A program made the position numbers and the translations under genes. Shown here in pieces: positions 1 to 12,413 of a stretch of 64,000 bases of DNA. The notes below the pieces were generated by a model. That model had not been told where the DNA came from, made no database searches, and saw only the letters and a list, made by a program, of their open reading frames with translations. Where the stretch lies: positions 40,209,733 through 40,273,732 of the forward strand of contig NC_068571.1 in the NCBI RefSeq assembly GCF_025698545.1, given 5' to 3'. Origin of the DNA: Gossypium raimondii (Eukaryota > Streptophyta > Magnoliopsida > Malvales > Malvaceae). The number at the start of each line of letters is the position of its first letter. The first letter of the stretch is position 1.

Positions 1-1117
1 AAATTTTCCCTTCTCCTCTAAAACGGCGTCGTTCAAAAGGATTAAACTGGAATTTAAAATAAATTAAAGGCCGAATTTAAAAAAATAAAAAAATAGAAAT
101 ATGTTAAAAGGCGGAGGGGCTAAAAGCGCAATTTACCCCTCCGCACAAAAACACGCGGATCCTCGACCGGGTCGGGTCGGCTCACCCAAAACGACGCCGT
201 TTTGGGCGTCTGAGGGCTCTCCAAAACGACGCCGTTTTGGTACCCTATAAATACTCATAATCTTTCAAAAAAAATCATTTGAAAACCCTTTTTTTTTAAA
301 AACAAAAAAACTTAAAGAAACACTCTCTCCTCAGTCCATCCTCCGGCCATCGCTCGGTCACCGGCCCTCTGCCGGCCACCACACCGGCCGCCTATCTCCG
401 GCGCCAGCACCACCTTCCGCGGTGGCCGAAAAAAAGTAAAAAATACCCTTTTAACCTTCTTGACCCCCTGAGCCTAAATCCGGGCTCAAATCTCACAAAA
501 TATCAGCGGAATTGCCCCAAAAAGTAGAGAAACCTTTCGGCTTCCGGTCGTCTTTCATCGGAGACGACACCCGTAGCCGTCCACGACGATCTAGGGCTCA
601 AAACACTGGTGATTTCTTCTCTTTTGTTTATTTTATTCGTATGTATATAATGGTAAAAAAATAACAATAAAAAATAAATAAAAACTATAAATAACAACCT
701 TTGATTCGATTTTTGCTCTCTATATTGCGAAAGTAGTAGTTTTTTATTTCTCTTTTCAAAAATCTGATCACTCATCCCGTATTACAAATGGGTTTTTATA
801 GTCATGATAATAATAAAAATAGGGAAACAAATTACATTCAGTATCTTCTTGATCTGATATTTGATTTTTGTTTCCTTTTGTGCTTATTTCTTGCAGGCGA
901 AGGTGCGGAGATCCGTAGGCGAGGCTCGGCTTGACTGCGGCGCTGTTGAAGATTAGAAACCCTAGGGTTTTATCCGTTTTTGGGCCATTGTAATTTGGGC
1001 CACCACTTTATTTTGGTTTGGGCCTTGTAGCCCGTTTGTATTTGGACACTATGGACTGTTTTTATATTATTATTTTGTCTGTTTTTTTGCTGGACCGGGT
1101 AATAATTGGGTGTTACA
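1..1117 (+). repeat. Partial long LTR of a Ty3-type retrotransposon (right part)
   Basis: The right end reads GGGTGTTACA at 1108-1117, a normal LTR terminus; the left end is outside the window. A TATA box (CTATAAATA) near 245-253 is followed by a CT-rich leader, as at a U3/R border. Near-palindromic copies of AACGACGCCGTTTTGG stand at about 190 and 225. Read in reverse, this stretch resembles the LTR at 7,582-10,091: same motif, a GGATCC/CGACCCG-rich segment, and a GGCCCAATT-type end. Open frames here are short and show no protein similarity I recognise. Orientation is inferred from the TATA box. Confidence 0.65.
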
Positions 1118-2575
1118 TTAGTCATTGTAACAGTAACACAATATTCCGAACTTTCATTCTTTTTAATACACATAACATATATCATAATTTAATAAAATTT
1201 CCATAATTTCTGTTGATTCTTATCAAATTTATCACATGTCACTTTTACATATCTTACAATTTAGTCCTTTCTTTTCATACTTCATCAAATATACTCACAA
1301 TATTACTATATCATTCCACACATCAATCATTCTCATATTTTACTTGTATACTCATTTACTTATGTTGATTACAATTCCATCAACTTTATCATCTTTTACA
1401 ATTTAGTCCTTTTACTTACTTTTCTTTCATTTTCTCTTTTACATATTACTTAGTAAATAAAATGAATTCATTATTTACGTATATTTAACCCTTATCATGT
1501 CTTACTCTTCAAGTAAGTATATAATTAAATATCATAACAAGACTTTTATTCACTTAATAGACCTTAACAATTAACATGTTTAAAATAAATGAAACTTTAG
1601 TTGTACTTACAACTCAAAGTTTGGTATCAAGCTTTCTTCTTCTTCTTCTTCTTCTTCTTCTTCTTCTTCTTCCTTTGGCTCCTCACTTCCTTTAATTCTC
1701 CACTTATTTCCCACATTTCTTCACTTTTTCTTCATTTTCCATATCAAAACATACAATATTTGCACATTAAAATCATACCCACATATCATAATCTATGTTA
1801 TTCAAGTAAAACTAGCATGTATTTCATGAAAATTTATCATTTCTTACCTCAATTTCTTGTACTCAACACTAATCTCTACTTTATCACTCCTCCAAAACAA
1901 CTATAGTTGGTCTTCACATGAAATTTTGGTAGTCACTAATCAGGAAGAAAATAGGAGGATTTTACTTTAATTGGCTTAGAAATAGTGAAAATGACTGATT
2001 TGAAAGAAAAGCAAAAGTTGACGATGATAGCTATGGAAATGAAGTGAGAGACAAAATGGAGATGATGCCTTTTTATCATCTTGTCCTACCTTTTTCTACA
2101 TTTTTCTAGACATTTCCATGTAAATATCTATAAAAAAATCTATTAATTAATTATTTACCATTTTGCCCCACCAATTATACTTTTACACATATTCGTCCTT
2201 AACCATTATGTCTCCATAATTATCTCATTAAATATTTACCATTTTGCCTTTGAATTTTTCCTATAATTCCATATATGATTCATGCCTTTTTTTGTATATT
2301 TTCACCTCTAGTCCCTCTTCCTCTTTCCTTAATTCAATTTAATCATTTTCATCTCTTGATTTTCTTAGTTTGGCCCCAACACTTTTCACTCTCTTATAAT
2401 TTAGTCAATACCCCGAATTTATTTCTCTCATAATACAAATCTTTTCGATAATCTTTTGTATTTGTCTTCACTATCTTGTAACACTGTCAATTTCTAATTT
2501 CTGACTCTCTCATATTATAACTGAATTATCATTTATTTCACTGTTCCAAACTCTTGAAATTTTAGGGATGTTACA
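1118..2575. repeat. LTR-like repeat fragment ending in TTACA
   Basis: This is AT-rich sequence with the recurring 'ATTTAGTCC' and 'ACCATTTTGCC' phrases typical of long plant LTRs. It ends in GGGATGTTACA at about 2,565-2,575. Its last 450 bases resemble in style the end of the LTR at 10,097-12,408. It probably was the host into which the LTR at 1-1,117 inserted, but the other side is outside the window. No gene is seen. Confidence 0.45.
1634..1672. repeat. (TTC)n microsatellite
   Basis: About 13 uninterrupted TTC units. The open frame crossing it codes for a phenylalanine run and is an artefact. Confidence 0.95.
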
Positions 2576-2605
2576 CACCATGTATCATTCTTTGCTTATT
2601 CTATT

Positions 2606-3292
2606 AACTAGTGCTAAGCAAAACTCGGTTAAACTAAAAAAGTCAAATTTTTTTTAAATTTGAATTAATCAAATCGAGTTATTCGTTTTTTTCGAGTAAA
2701 CTCAAAGAAGTAATTTGATTTTTCGAGTTTGAGGCAAGTTGAATTTTACAATTTGAATACCTTAATTAATTCAAGTAACTCAAATAACAAATTGGTGAAA
2801 ATACCCCTTTGGTCCCCATCAATTTTGAAAAATGAACAAATTGATCTCTTTCAACAAAAAATCAAAATAATTTTCAAAAATTCAAAATATTTATAAAAAA
2901 TTTTAAAATTATCATAATTTTAAAAAAAATTGCAAAGAATATATACAAGAAGTTAAAAATAATAATTTTGAGGACCTAAACATGTAAATTACCAATTCAA
3001 GTTTATCATACTAAAGTATCTTATTTTTCTCTTATTTTGCTTTGAAAGATTTTTCAAATATATATGGTTTCAAATTTATGCAATCTAACATGAAGTTAGT
3101 TATATTGTAACAAGATTTTAATCGACATGTTTAATTTTTATTTTTAATTTAACTCGAACAATTTCACTCAACTTGAAAACAAATTTCAAATAAAGTTAGG
3201 ATGATAAAATAAGGTTCGTCAACTCAACTAACTCAAAATATTTTCACTCGATTCAACTCAATTCAATCGAACATTCACCCCTACCATCAGCT
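2606..3292. repeat. Dispersed repeat, copy 1 (CTCGA/GAGTT-rich)
   Basis: This stretch is rich in ACTCGA, CGAGTT and TCAACTC words and ends near CGAACATTCACCCCTACC. Its part at about 2,965-3,185 aligns by eye with 45,790-45,990: both hold 'CAAATATATATGGTTTCAAA', 'TCTAACATG' and 'GACATGTTTAATTTTT' in the same order. It is a dispersed, probably DNA-transposon-derived, repeat of unknown family with no coding capacity. Confidence 0.65.
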
Positions 3293-4132
3293 ATGCTAGT
3301 TTTTAACAGTACAAATGGATAAAATTTTCAATAAAAAGGAGCAATTTGCTCTTTGAACTAATATACAATGACTAATTTGCCCATTTTTAGAGTAGATGGG
3401 GCAAAATGAAATCTAACTCCTAGTAAAAGTACCTTCATAGTACTTTTACTGCCATGTCCTATGTTTGTTGTCATGCAATATTAGACAACATTAAATATTG
3501 ATAAAGAAATTAGTATTTGTATCCTGTAATTTTTATGTTTTTGGATAAGATCTTATAATTTTCATTTCAAATAGGCATATATGGCACTAAGAGAATGGCT
3601 TTGCAACATTTAAATTTTTCAGTGGTCAACTAATAACTAGTTTCGGGAAACTTATAACAATATATTGATTTAAAAAAAAAATTCAAAGATGATGTTGGTT
3701 GAAAATTAATTACAAGGTTATGATGGTTTGCACAGTAACAATGTAACACCCTAAATCAGTTATTGAAGAACCGATTAATTAAAAGACACATTCATGTCCA
3801 TATGCTTCTCTTATTTTTCTCTCACCTTTTTACGAGTCTCCCAAAGTCGTCTTAGTTTTTTTTTTTTTTGTCTTTCTTGATTTCTCTCTTAGATTTTTAG
3901 GTGTTTTTATAAGTAATCTTGATTCCTTATTTTTTGTTTCTGATTATTTCTAATTTTGTATGTATAGTGTGTTGATTATTCTTGCATAGTGTGTTGATTA
4001 TTCTTGGTTTTTGTTGTTAAGTTGGATCCAGATTTTTAAGATTATTCGTGGTCTGATTTTGACATTTTATCAAATTCATATTTCAGGAAATTGTTCCTAA
4101 ACCTTCTCAATATTCTTGAGTAGGTTGATTAT
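3293..4132. other. Gene-free spacer with a small hairpin
   Basis: No coding signal is seen. A perfect short inverted repeat, AGTAAAAGTA...TACTTTTACT, spans about 3,422-3,450 and may be a MITE end. A short direct duplication of 'TAGTGTGTTGATTATTCTTG' occurs around 3,965-4,005. Confidence 0.5.
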
Positions 4133-5610
4133 GTCATGCAGGAGTTAGAGATTGAATTGGAGATTGATAGGGATGAGGCTTTGGGGTTTCAAATTTGATG
4201 ATAATTGGGAAGATTATATATGATAAAAAATCAAAATCGAATAGGGGTTTTAGCTATTTTGAGGGGTATGTGGTCTATTAAGAAGGTGTCTTCGGTTAAC
4301 TATGTTGGATAAAATTTGCATGGGATTCAATTTAGGGAAAAAGAGCCTTTGATGGCAACAATTAGGAATTATCTATGGTTGATTATGGGATGTTGTATGG
4401 TTCTGAGATGTTGGTCGCTAGAAGTTGCGATCAAGGATATTAATTTTTCAAAGGTCTCTTTCTGGATTCAAGTGCATCATTTACTTGTGGGGTTACTATC
4501 AAAATATAATGTTGAGAAAATAAGAAATATGTTGGGTAAGGTTGTTAATGTTGAAGATCCAATAAATAAGGGGGATGAATAGATGCTTTCTTAAAATTAG
4601 GGTTGAAATGGATTGGAAGGAACCATTTACAGAGGGCTTTTGGCTTCATAAAAAGGATAAAGAGAAAGTGTGGGTGATTGTAAAATATGAGAAGTTATCT
4701 AACTTTTGTTTTAGTAGTGGTAGGTTGAAGCATGGGGATAATGTATGTACTAAGGATAGAAAATTATTTAGGAAAGGGTTTGATAATATAAATATGGTCT
4801 TTTCTAAAGGTAACTCCACTATGGGATACAAATGGAGGGTAAGGAAGTTTTTAATGAGAATATTTAGTTCTTGCCTAAAGATGGTGTGCAAGAGGGTGAT
4901 GGGTCTAGGGGGAGAGAGAAAGAAATGTGTCAGTGGGTGTTAAAAGAGAAAGCTTAGTGGATGTGGTGTATGAGGGAGTGAAGGAGAAAGCGTGGTAAAC
5001 TTGATACCTCTAGGAGGGTAAGGGTGAATTGGAAGGCAATTAATGAATTTTTACTATGGGTGGGGTCTGAGGAGGGGGTGAAGTTCTGAGTATGTGAATA
5101 AAGGAAGATTTTTTTTTGTTAGTATAATTCTAGTATGATAGAAAATGTATTAATGAAAGTTGTGATGGACTAATGTTGGAAGGTAAGGCAATTAATAACA
5201 ATGGTAAAGATCTGGGGGAGACTACAATGGAAGGTCATAAGGGGCAAAGTAGTTTTGAGGTTGGGATGAGTGGTGTAAGTGCAAGTTAAGTTAATAAAAA
5301 AAGTTTTTACCTTACTTCGTTGAGATTTTAGAAGATGAGGTGGGGTTATATGGTAATGAAATGGTAAATTTATGTCCAAGTGAAAGGATTATTTCTATTA
5401 CTAGTGGTATTGGAGATTTAAAATAGAAGAGGAAATGATATGAAGAAGATATTTTTGTTGATAAGGGGAAGGGTAAGAAAGTTAGAAGAAATCTAGAAAA
5501 GCATCAACATGAGGATGATTTTGGTGGTAAGGATAAAAGAGTTAGAAGGAAAAGTTAAGGTAGTAGAAGGATTGGTAGTAGACAGAGGGGTAAAAAGGGT
5601 AGGGGATATA
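4133..5610 (+). pseudogene. LINE ORF1 fragment (DUF4283/CCHC-type), decayed
   Basis: Shifting frames encode the ORF1 protein of plant L1-type retrotransposons. The start is near 4,135 (MQELEIELEIDRDEALGF). Then comes FSKVSFWIQVHHL at about 4,447 and LKIRVEMDWKEPF with a WVIVKYEKLSNFCFSSGRLKHGDNVC zinc-knuckle-like segment at 4,590-4,755. In the last segment the second expected cysteine is read as serine (FSSG rather than FSCG). Several stops and frameshifts break it, so no protein is made. The same LINE probably continues in the ORF2 piece at 6,986-7,345; the copia and LTR pieces between them would be later insertions or a rearrangement. Confidence 0.75.
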
Positions 5611-5613
5611 TAA

Positions 5614-5869
5614 TGATAATTTAGCAGAGAACTAATTGAAGCACAGAAATCAATAATGGGGAAGGACGATAAATTCATTAACCAAGCAATGCTTATATAC
5701 ATGACTCAAGCTAACAAACTTAGCTTCTTACTCTTACTAACAAGCTAACAACTCCTAGCTTCCTACTCTTACTAACAAGCTAACAACTCCTACTAACAAG
5801 CTAACAATCTCCTTATGACTTAATCATCTTAATGAAAAAAAAAACTTTGCAACCTTTGAGACAATAACA
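5614..5869 (-). repeat. 3' LTR of a truncated copia element
   Basis: On the minus strand the copia coding remnant is followed by a purine-rich GAGGAGGAGAA tract and then TGTTATTGTCTC, the LTR start (plus end at 5,869). Inside, at about 5,708-5,812, is a tandem repeat of roughly 35 bases (CAAGCTAACAACTCCTAGC...), about three units, one shortened. The left edge is set at TGATAATTTAG and is uncertain. Confidence 0.6.
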
Positions 5870-6512
5870 TTCTCCTCCTGACTCAAGTGTTGTAGGCACC
5901 AAGTTTTTTCCTAAGAACATCAAATCGACTAACATAGAAGGACTTATAAAAATATCTGCCATCTAGTCCTCTGATCTGTAATAAACTAGCTTCACTTCAC
6001 CTATTTTCTATACTTCCCTCAGCATATAATACTTGACTTTAAAATGCTTTTTTCTTCCATGAAATACAAGATTTAGTGAAATAGCTAGAGTAGCTTGATT
6101 ACCCACAAACACCTCTATACTTCCCTCTTACTTCAAATGCAGGTCATTCATTAGCTTCTTCAGCCATAAGGCTTGGTTCACAACAATTGTAGCTACAATG
6201 AATTCAGCATCTATAGTTGATTGAGCCACCATCTCTTGCTTTCTTGAACACCAAGAGAAGCAACCTAACCCAAATTTGAATCAATAGACTGAAGTGCTTC
6301 TCATATCATCTAGTGATCTAGCCCAATCACTATCAGAATAGCCTTGCAGCTTGAACTTTTCAAATTTGCTAAAATTGATTCCATATGCAAGTATCCCCTT
6401 CAAATATCTTAATACCCTCTTTGCAACAAGCATATGAATTTTACTTGTACAATGGAGAAATCTAGACAAAACACTTACAGTGTACATGATGTTTGGCCTA
6501 GTGGATGTGAGA
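5870..6512 (-). pseudogene. Copia pol fragment: end of reverse transcriptase and RNase H
   Basis: Reading from 6,512 downward, the residues RPNIMYTVSVLSRF, AKRVLRYLKGI and GYSDSDWARSLDDMRST match the copia RT/RNase H junction. Further frames give the usual tail (LWLKKLM, HFKVKYYMLREV and an ADIF-type motif) up to the polypurine tract before the LTR at 5,869. In-frame stops and shifts are present, and everything upstream of the RT C-terminus is missing. It is a 5'-truncated Ty1/copia remnant. Confidence 0.8.
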
Positions 6513-6985
6513 TGTAACAACCTGCTTTTTAGTGGTGCTGGCAACGGTGGTCTCGGAACCCTATTTTTCAATGATTAAGTCGATAATAATATTTACGAGT
6601 CTATTATAGTGTTATATTGATTTTCAGTCTAATAATTTTATTGAACGAATAGCTAATTAATGTACAAAGACTAAATCATAAAAATAGTAAAAGTTAATCG
6701 CTAGAACTTTTAAGTGTTAAAGGACTAAATAGAAATTAATCAAATGCCTAAAAGGAAAAATTCACCAATTTAGCTATATAGTGGATGGTAAGTATAGTTG
6801 TTTATATTTTATATTAAAGATTTAATTAAAATTAAAGTAAGTAAGTAATAATAATAATAAGTTAAAAGTAAAATAAGATGAACATTGTTCATCTTTTCTC
6901 CTTTCCACCGAAAACAAGAGCAAGAAACATAAGAAGCCATTGTTTAAAGCTTCCAAGGTTATAAATTTGAGGATTTGAAGGTTGT
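6513..6985. repeat. LTR fragment beginning TGTAACAACC
   Basis: This stretch starts TGTAACAACCTGC and continues GGTGGTCTCGGAACCC. It is the same kind of terminus as seen, on the other strand, at 29,253 (TGTAACAGCCCG, then GGTTTCAGGACC). The far end is lost; from about 6,986 LINE coding sequence is readable. It is likely a truncated LTR, with no coding potential. Confidence 0.5.
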
Positions 6986-7345
6986 TACTAAATTAAGTGA
7001 GGAAATTGGTAAAATATGGAGTTATGAGAAGAAGTTTTGTCATCAATGTTTAAGAGTTAAATGGTTCCAAGAAGGTGATAGTAATACAAAAAGAATTTTC
7101 CATTGACAAACTTTATGTAGGAGACAAGCCAACAAAGTGTTGGGACTGAAAGATGATATAGGGGTATGTGTGGAGGATGAAAGTGAGATACAACACTTGG
7201 TTTGTAGTTATTTTGAGAAGTTGTATAAAAGTGAAGACATTAGTGTTGGAGTGGGTGTTTAGACGATTGTGCCTACTTTGGTTTCTGTTGAACAAAATGT
7301 TGAATTGGCTGAAGAGGTCACTAAGGAAAAAATAAAGTGTATGGA
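6986..7345 (+). pseudogene. LINE ORF2 fragment (between endonuclease and RT)
   Basis: One frame reads WFQEGDSNTKRIFH, then a stop, then RRQANKVLGLKDDIGVCVED, a stop, and VPTLVSVEQNVELAEEVTKEKI. This is the conserved linker of plant LINE ORF2 (WLQEGDSNTKFFH-type motif, then the segment before the RT domain). At least two nonsense codons make it non-functional. It is likely part of the LINE at 4,133. Confidence 0.75.
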
Positions 7346-7581
7346 AACAATGTTAGATTCATATAATCATACATAGATTACATTCAAATTTAACAATATA
7401 TATATATATATATCTCAACCTTGAACATTTAGTGCTTTAACATTTGGATTTCCCGTAACTTTTGATTTTACCGTTCAAATCTAAATCTGATTTTAGAATT
7501 GAAATCTAGAGTCCTCAAGTTATCTATCTCTCTTTACCTCTTACGGCTTCATCCATATAACCACTTAACCTGTAACACCCC

Positions 7582-8871
7582 TGTACAGCCCAATTATTTC
7601 CCGGGCCCAATTAGCAGAGCCCAAACAGCCTAATAAGCCCAACAGGCCCAGAACCCAGTCAGACTAGGGTTTCAGAAAACGGAAACCCTAGCCAAGCCTA
7701 GCGCCGCGCCCATCCCTCTACCATCATCGTTCGCTTTGTCTCATCGCCACCTACCGCTACTAGCTCCATCAACACCTGCAAAAATGATAGGAAAGAAAGC
7801 AGGAGCACGCAACAGATAGTGCAAGACAACAAAATACAATCAAAATACAATGTAAATTGGCTATAAAAGCCAAACAATATCTCTGTACAGTTTTTTTACA
7901 GCGTTTTGAATTCAAAAAAAGAAAAAGCAGATAAAAAAAGGTTGACTCCAGTTTATTCTTCTCTGTTCTTCTGTTCTTATTTACTTTACTCTTTTATTTA
8001 TTGTTTATTTTTCTACAATCTTTCAACAAAGAAAACGAAACTGAAAGGGAAAGGAGTAAATACCTTACCGCTTCGACGGGCTGGTGTCGGAACCCCACCT
8101 TTGCCGTCATCGGAGTCGAGCAAAAAGGGGCGTTTCATCCCTTTTCCTTTTGGACTCGCGGTTGAGAAGGCTTAGCCTTCGGGGACGCCGCAAAAAGGGG
8201 GAGGCCTAGGGGCCGTTCTCGCACAGCCCCGGCCACTGACCATGGAGGCGGAGATGGTGGCCTGAGCTTAAGGGTCGAGAGAGGCGCAGAGAGGAGAGCA
8301 TTCGAGCTCTCTGTTTTCTTTTTATGTTTCCTTTATTTTTCTTTTTTTCTTTTCGTTTAAAAAATGAAATGGAGGCTATCAGATTAGGGTTCTTTTTGCC
8401 CCTTATGTGATGTATGAAACGACGCCGTTTGGAGTCTGATCAGTGGCTCCAAAATGGCGCCGTATTGAGCTCGACCCGCGCGTCGACCCGATGGACCCCA
8501 AGGATCCGCCTGTTTTGGACTGAGGGTCTATTTACCCTTTCAGTCCTTCCGCTTTTGGGCTTCCGTCCAATCTGGTCCCTGTTTTAGTTTTTTTTCTTTT
8601 TTTAACTTTTCTCCCCTGGGATTTTGCTTTGTTTTTAATTTAGTCCCGTTTTTTTATTTTTTTTAAATTAATTAGTTTTATTATCATCATTATTATTATT
8701 ATTGCTTTTATTTTTCTTATTTGCCTTATTATTTATCCATTTATACTGTTTTTGGATTATGTTATATATATGCATACTTATACACACACACTTACATTTT
8801 ATACATTTTATAATTATATATATACATTCATATTTTTTATAACAGTGTACTCATATAATTTTCCAAGTTTA

Positions 8872-8918
<47 letters not shown>

Positions 8919-10091
8919 ACTTAGATATATATGATTTATACTTTATATGCGTATACACATATTTTATTTTTATGAATATATATACATATTTATATGTTTT
9001 CTTATTTTCACATAATTTATATACCTACATATTTTTGGATATATACATACTCATGTCTTTTTACATTTTATAATTCATATATATATAGATATGTATATTT
9101 GTTTTATACATGTATATAAACTTAAGCATTCTTATACTTTATAGTATACTAGTATATACACATAAATGCTTTATCTCTTATTGTTCGTATTGTCATTGTG
9201 GTTCTATATGATATTTAGTTATTCATTTATGTGTTCGTTACTATTTTTAGGAAATGTTTAGTTTTTGTTTATATATTTATTCATCAATTCCATATATACT
9301 TGATTTGTTTATGTATTTTATTTCTCTTTTTGTCTGTTGCTAATATTAGTTGTGTTTATATTATCACTTTGTTATATGATAATATTGTGTTTATTCCTAC
9401 TATTTTATATTAAATTAATTTTATTTATTTAACGTGGCTTTAAAATAAACAAAATTTTGTATTATGAAAATCGAGAGGATCGTGCCCTAACTTACAAGGT
9501 TTCAATCTTCTCGACGAATTCAAACATACGAATCCTTTCAAACTTAAGTTTTTAAACGATCTCGGAAATTAAGAGAAGATCGTGTCCTAACTTACTGGGC
9601 ATAATCCTTTTTCTAAACCCAGGATAATAAAATGTCACTTAAATAATTAAATTTTGGCATTCATTCGCATATCGAGAATTTGAGACATTGTATCCTAACT
9701 TACTGGATATGATGCCTTTTTCTCGATTAACGTGAAATGTACCCTTTTTCTCAAGAATTTTCAACATTTTAATACATGGATCGTATTTTTAAAATTTTTC
9801 AAAGATTTTTAATTTTCGACATTAAGGCATTAACTAATCAACTAGGTACCAATTTTTTGGGCGTTACGACGGTGCTAATCCTTCCTTGTACGTAACCGAC
9901 TCCCGAACCCGTGTTTTTTAATTTCATGGACCAAATTCGTTGTTTTAATAAAATTAAATTGTTTATTAAAAACAACCATTTTCACAAGGTGACCCGATCA
10001 TACCTCATCAAAAAGGATCGGTGGTGACTCCCATTTTCATTTTAAAAAAAACCAAGTTGACCCCGTTTTCATCAAAAAAATGGTGTCAACA
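7582..10091 (-). mobile_element. Nested long solo LTR (Ty3-type)
   Basis: TGTACAGCCC at 7,582 and GGTGTCAACA at 10,082-10,091 form TG...CA termini. The 5-bp duplication ACCCC stands at 7,577-7,581 and 10,092-10,096, and joining the flanks restores the outer LTR reading TGTAACACCCCTAACCCG. On the minus strand it holds a GGGAGTCACCACCGATCC segment and a GGAAGGATTAGCACC...ACGCCC segment. Related segments lie in the LTR at 13,216. A partial relative, in the opposite direction, is at 1-1,117. The 2,510-bp insert has no gag or pol. The 89-codon frame at 7,906 is not recognisable as protein. Confidence 0.85.
8875..8916. repeat. (TA)n microsatellite
   Basis: About 20 TA units inside the nested LTR, within a wider TATAT-rich block at 8,750-9,160. 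Confidence 0.95.
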
Positions 10092-12413
10092 ACCCCTAAC
10101 CCGTATTCATCGCCAAAATAGGATTATAGAGTATTACCGGAGTTTAGAAATTAATTTACATACATTTCATTTCATCAAGCATTCATATTTATAACCAATC
10201 AAAATCAAAACATTAATGAGCTAACGTTGGCCCATTTAACTTATACATGCCATTATAACCAGAATCAAATCATCCAAAATTACCGATAGTACCAATGGAT
10301 AGTGTGATATATCTCCGACAAGCTTCCAACCTAATCGAGCTTTCGATAATCATTTCAATGCATCTAATAATTATACATATTACCAATAATAATTCAATTC
10401 CAATAATAAAACATATATTTATATAATATTCATCACCAAATAACATTCACTTTAATTAAAATTATACAGGCTAAATTGCAGAAATACCATAATTCAGGGT
10501 CATTTCGATAATTTTCTATTTTCCTCGAATTTCCACCCAATCTTGATCTAAATTAATACTTCATTCAACTTATTAATTTAAATAATAAAACAATTCATTT
10601 CATGCAATTTGATCACTTTTGACATTTTACAAAATTACCCTTAAAATTTTACTTTTATTCAATTTAGTCCCTAAACCTAAAACATGCAAATTAGCCATTT
10701 TAATGAAAACTCATGCTAGTTGAATAATCATATATTTTCCTCCTCCTCTCCATTCCACATCCTTAATGTATATAACATGCTTATATGTAACATTATCTAT
10801 AATTTCACTATTTATTTATATGTTCATTCAAAGCTGTCCACTTGAGTCACAGTCACTAAATTATTAATATCTTGAGCTACGGAACTCCGAATTAAGATTC
10901 GTTAAATTTATATGAAACTAGACTAACATATATTATTAGCATAAAATTTTTAAAATTTATGGTTTAGCCAATAAATACAGTTTATTCTTTAAAGTCATCC
11001 CTGTTTTGCTGTCTAACAGTTTCGACCCTTCTTCACTAAAAATTATTTATCTCCTCGTACGGGATTCAGATGATGTTCCCATTTGTTTCTATTGAAAATA
11101 TACTCATTAAAAATTTTAAACATATAAATTCTAACCAACAATTATTTTTATTCAATTTTTAATTATTTTCCAAAGTCAGAACAGGGGAACCCGAATTCAT
11201 TCTGACCTTGTCTCACAAAATTTATTATATCTCATGATTTACAATTCCATTACTTACACCATTTCTTCTTTGAGAAAATAGACTTTCTTCTTTGAGAAAA
11301 TAGACTCAATAATATTTAATTTTATATTTTTTTTCATCCTCTAATTCGATCTCCATAATTTATGGTGATTTTTCAAAGTTAACCTACTGTTGCTGTCCAA
11401 AACTGTTTTAGTGCAAGATGTTAATTACTAAGTTTATAACTCCCTTATTCCCTTTCTCGATAGTATTTGTCATCACTTTCACTTATTTCCATTCACTAAT
11501 ATATCAAGAACATAAGACCTTATATAAGAAAACTCTACTATAACATCATTTTTATGCTTTTTAATAATATCAAACTTACAAATATATTGAAATCTTGATG
11601 TTCTAACCTTGTCCTATTAGTATCAACATTTAACTTGATTTTCTCTCTCCTCCAGTTTTTATTTCTTGAATCTAACTTGATATTCTAGCTCCACATAGTC
11701 TCCTTGCTATTTTTCTCTCTTGATGGATATGAAAATTCTTTTAATTTCTAAGTGAAAATGGTGAGTATTTGGTGAAAAGACCAAATTGTAAAGAAAAGAA
11801 AACTTTCTTTTTCTTCTTCTTCTCACGTTGGTGCATGGGAAAGATGATGATAATTCTTCATCTTTCTCTCCTTATATATTAAATACAATAATAATAAAAT
11901 AATAAAAATCTCATTAAAATATTAATAAACTAATATTTATTTAATTAATTAATCTAAAATATCACCAACATCATCATTGCCTTCTAGATTTCTTTCTCTT
12001 CTAATTGACCATTTTGCCCTTTATGATCTTTTAAAATTTCATCCTTGAGTCATCACTTAATTTGGTAAAATTGTGATTTAATCCCTCAAAATTCTTCACA
12101 TTTTCAATTTGGTCCTAATTCATCCATTTTTCTTAGTTTCTAGATCATTCCACCCTTAAAATATTTACACTACTGGTCCTTCAAATTTTTCATATTTACA
12201 CTTTGACACCTCAAATTTTGAGTATTTACTCTTGGGCAACAAAACTTTTCTCAGTTTTGCGATTTAATCCTTTCTTGAATAAATATGTCATAATATACTT
12301 TCCAATGTTGCCATAACTCAAAATTTCTCTTTTGTCACTTTATTTTCTTATTTTACTATATCAAGGATATTATCTTACTTTCTTCTTGTAGTAATTTTGG
12401 GTATTACATAACC

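Larger units (their letters stand above)
7571..12408. mobile_element. Solo LTR (outer), interrupted by a nested solo LTR
   Basis: The element starts TGTAACACCCC (7,571) and ends GGGTATTACA (12,408). It is flanked by a perfect 5-bp target duplication TAACC at 7,566-7,570 and 12,409-12,413. Removing the nested insert and its duplication leaves about 2.3 kb. No gag or pol is present between the ends, so this is a solo LTR formed by LTR-LTR recombination. The body is AT-rich with 'CAATTTAGTCC' phrases and no gene. Confidence 0.85.

Noticed and set aside
503..775. 90-codon open frame on the minus strand
   Set aside because: It lies in LTR leader sequence with low-complexity composition and no recognisable family.
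1601..1906. 101-codon open frame with a phenylalanine run
   Set aside because: Created by the (TTC)n microsatellite; the rest is AT-rich repeat sequence.
7906..8175. 89-codon open frame in the nested LTR
   Set aside because: Low-complexity start and no family match; it is inside a well-bounded solo LTR.
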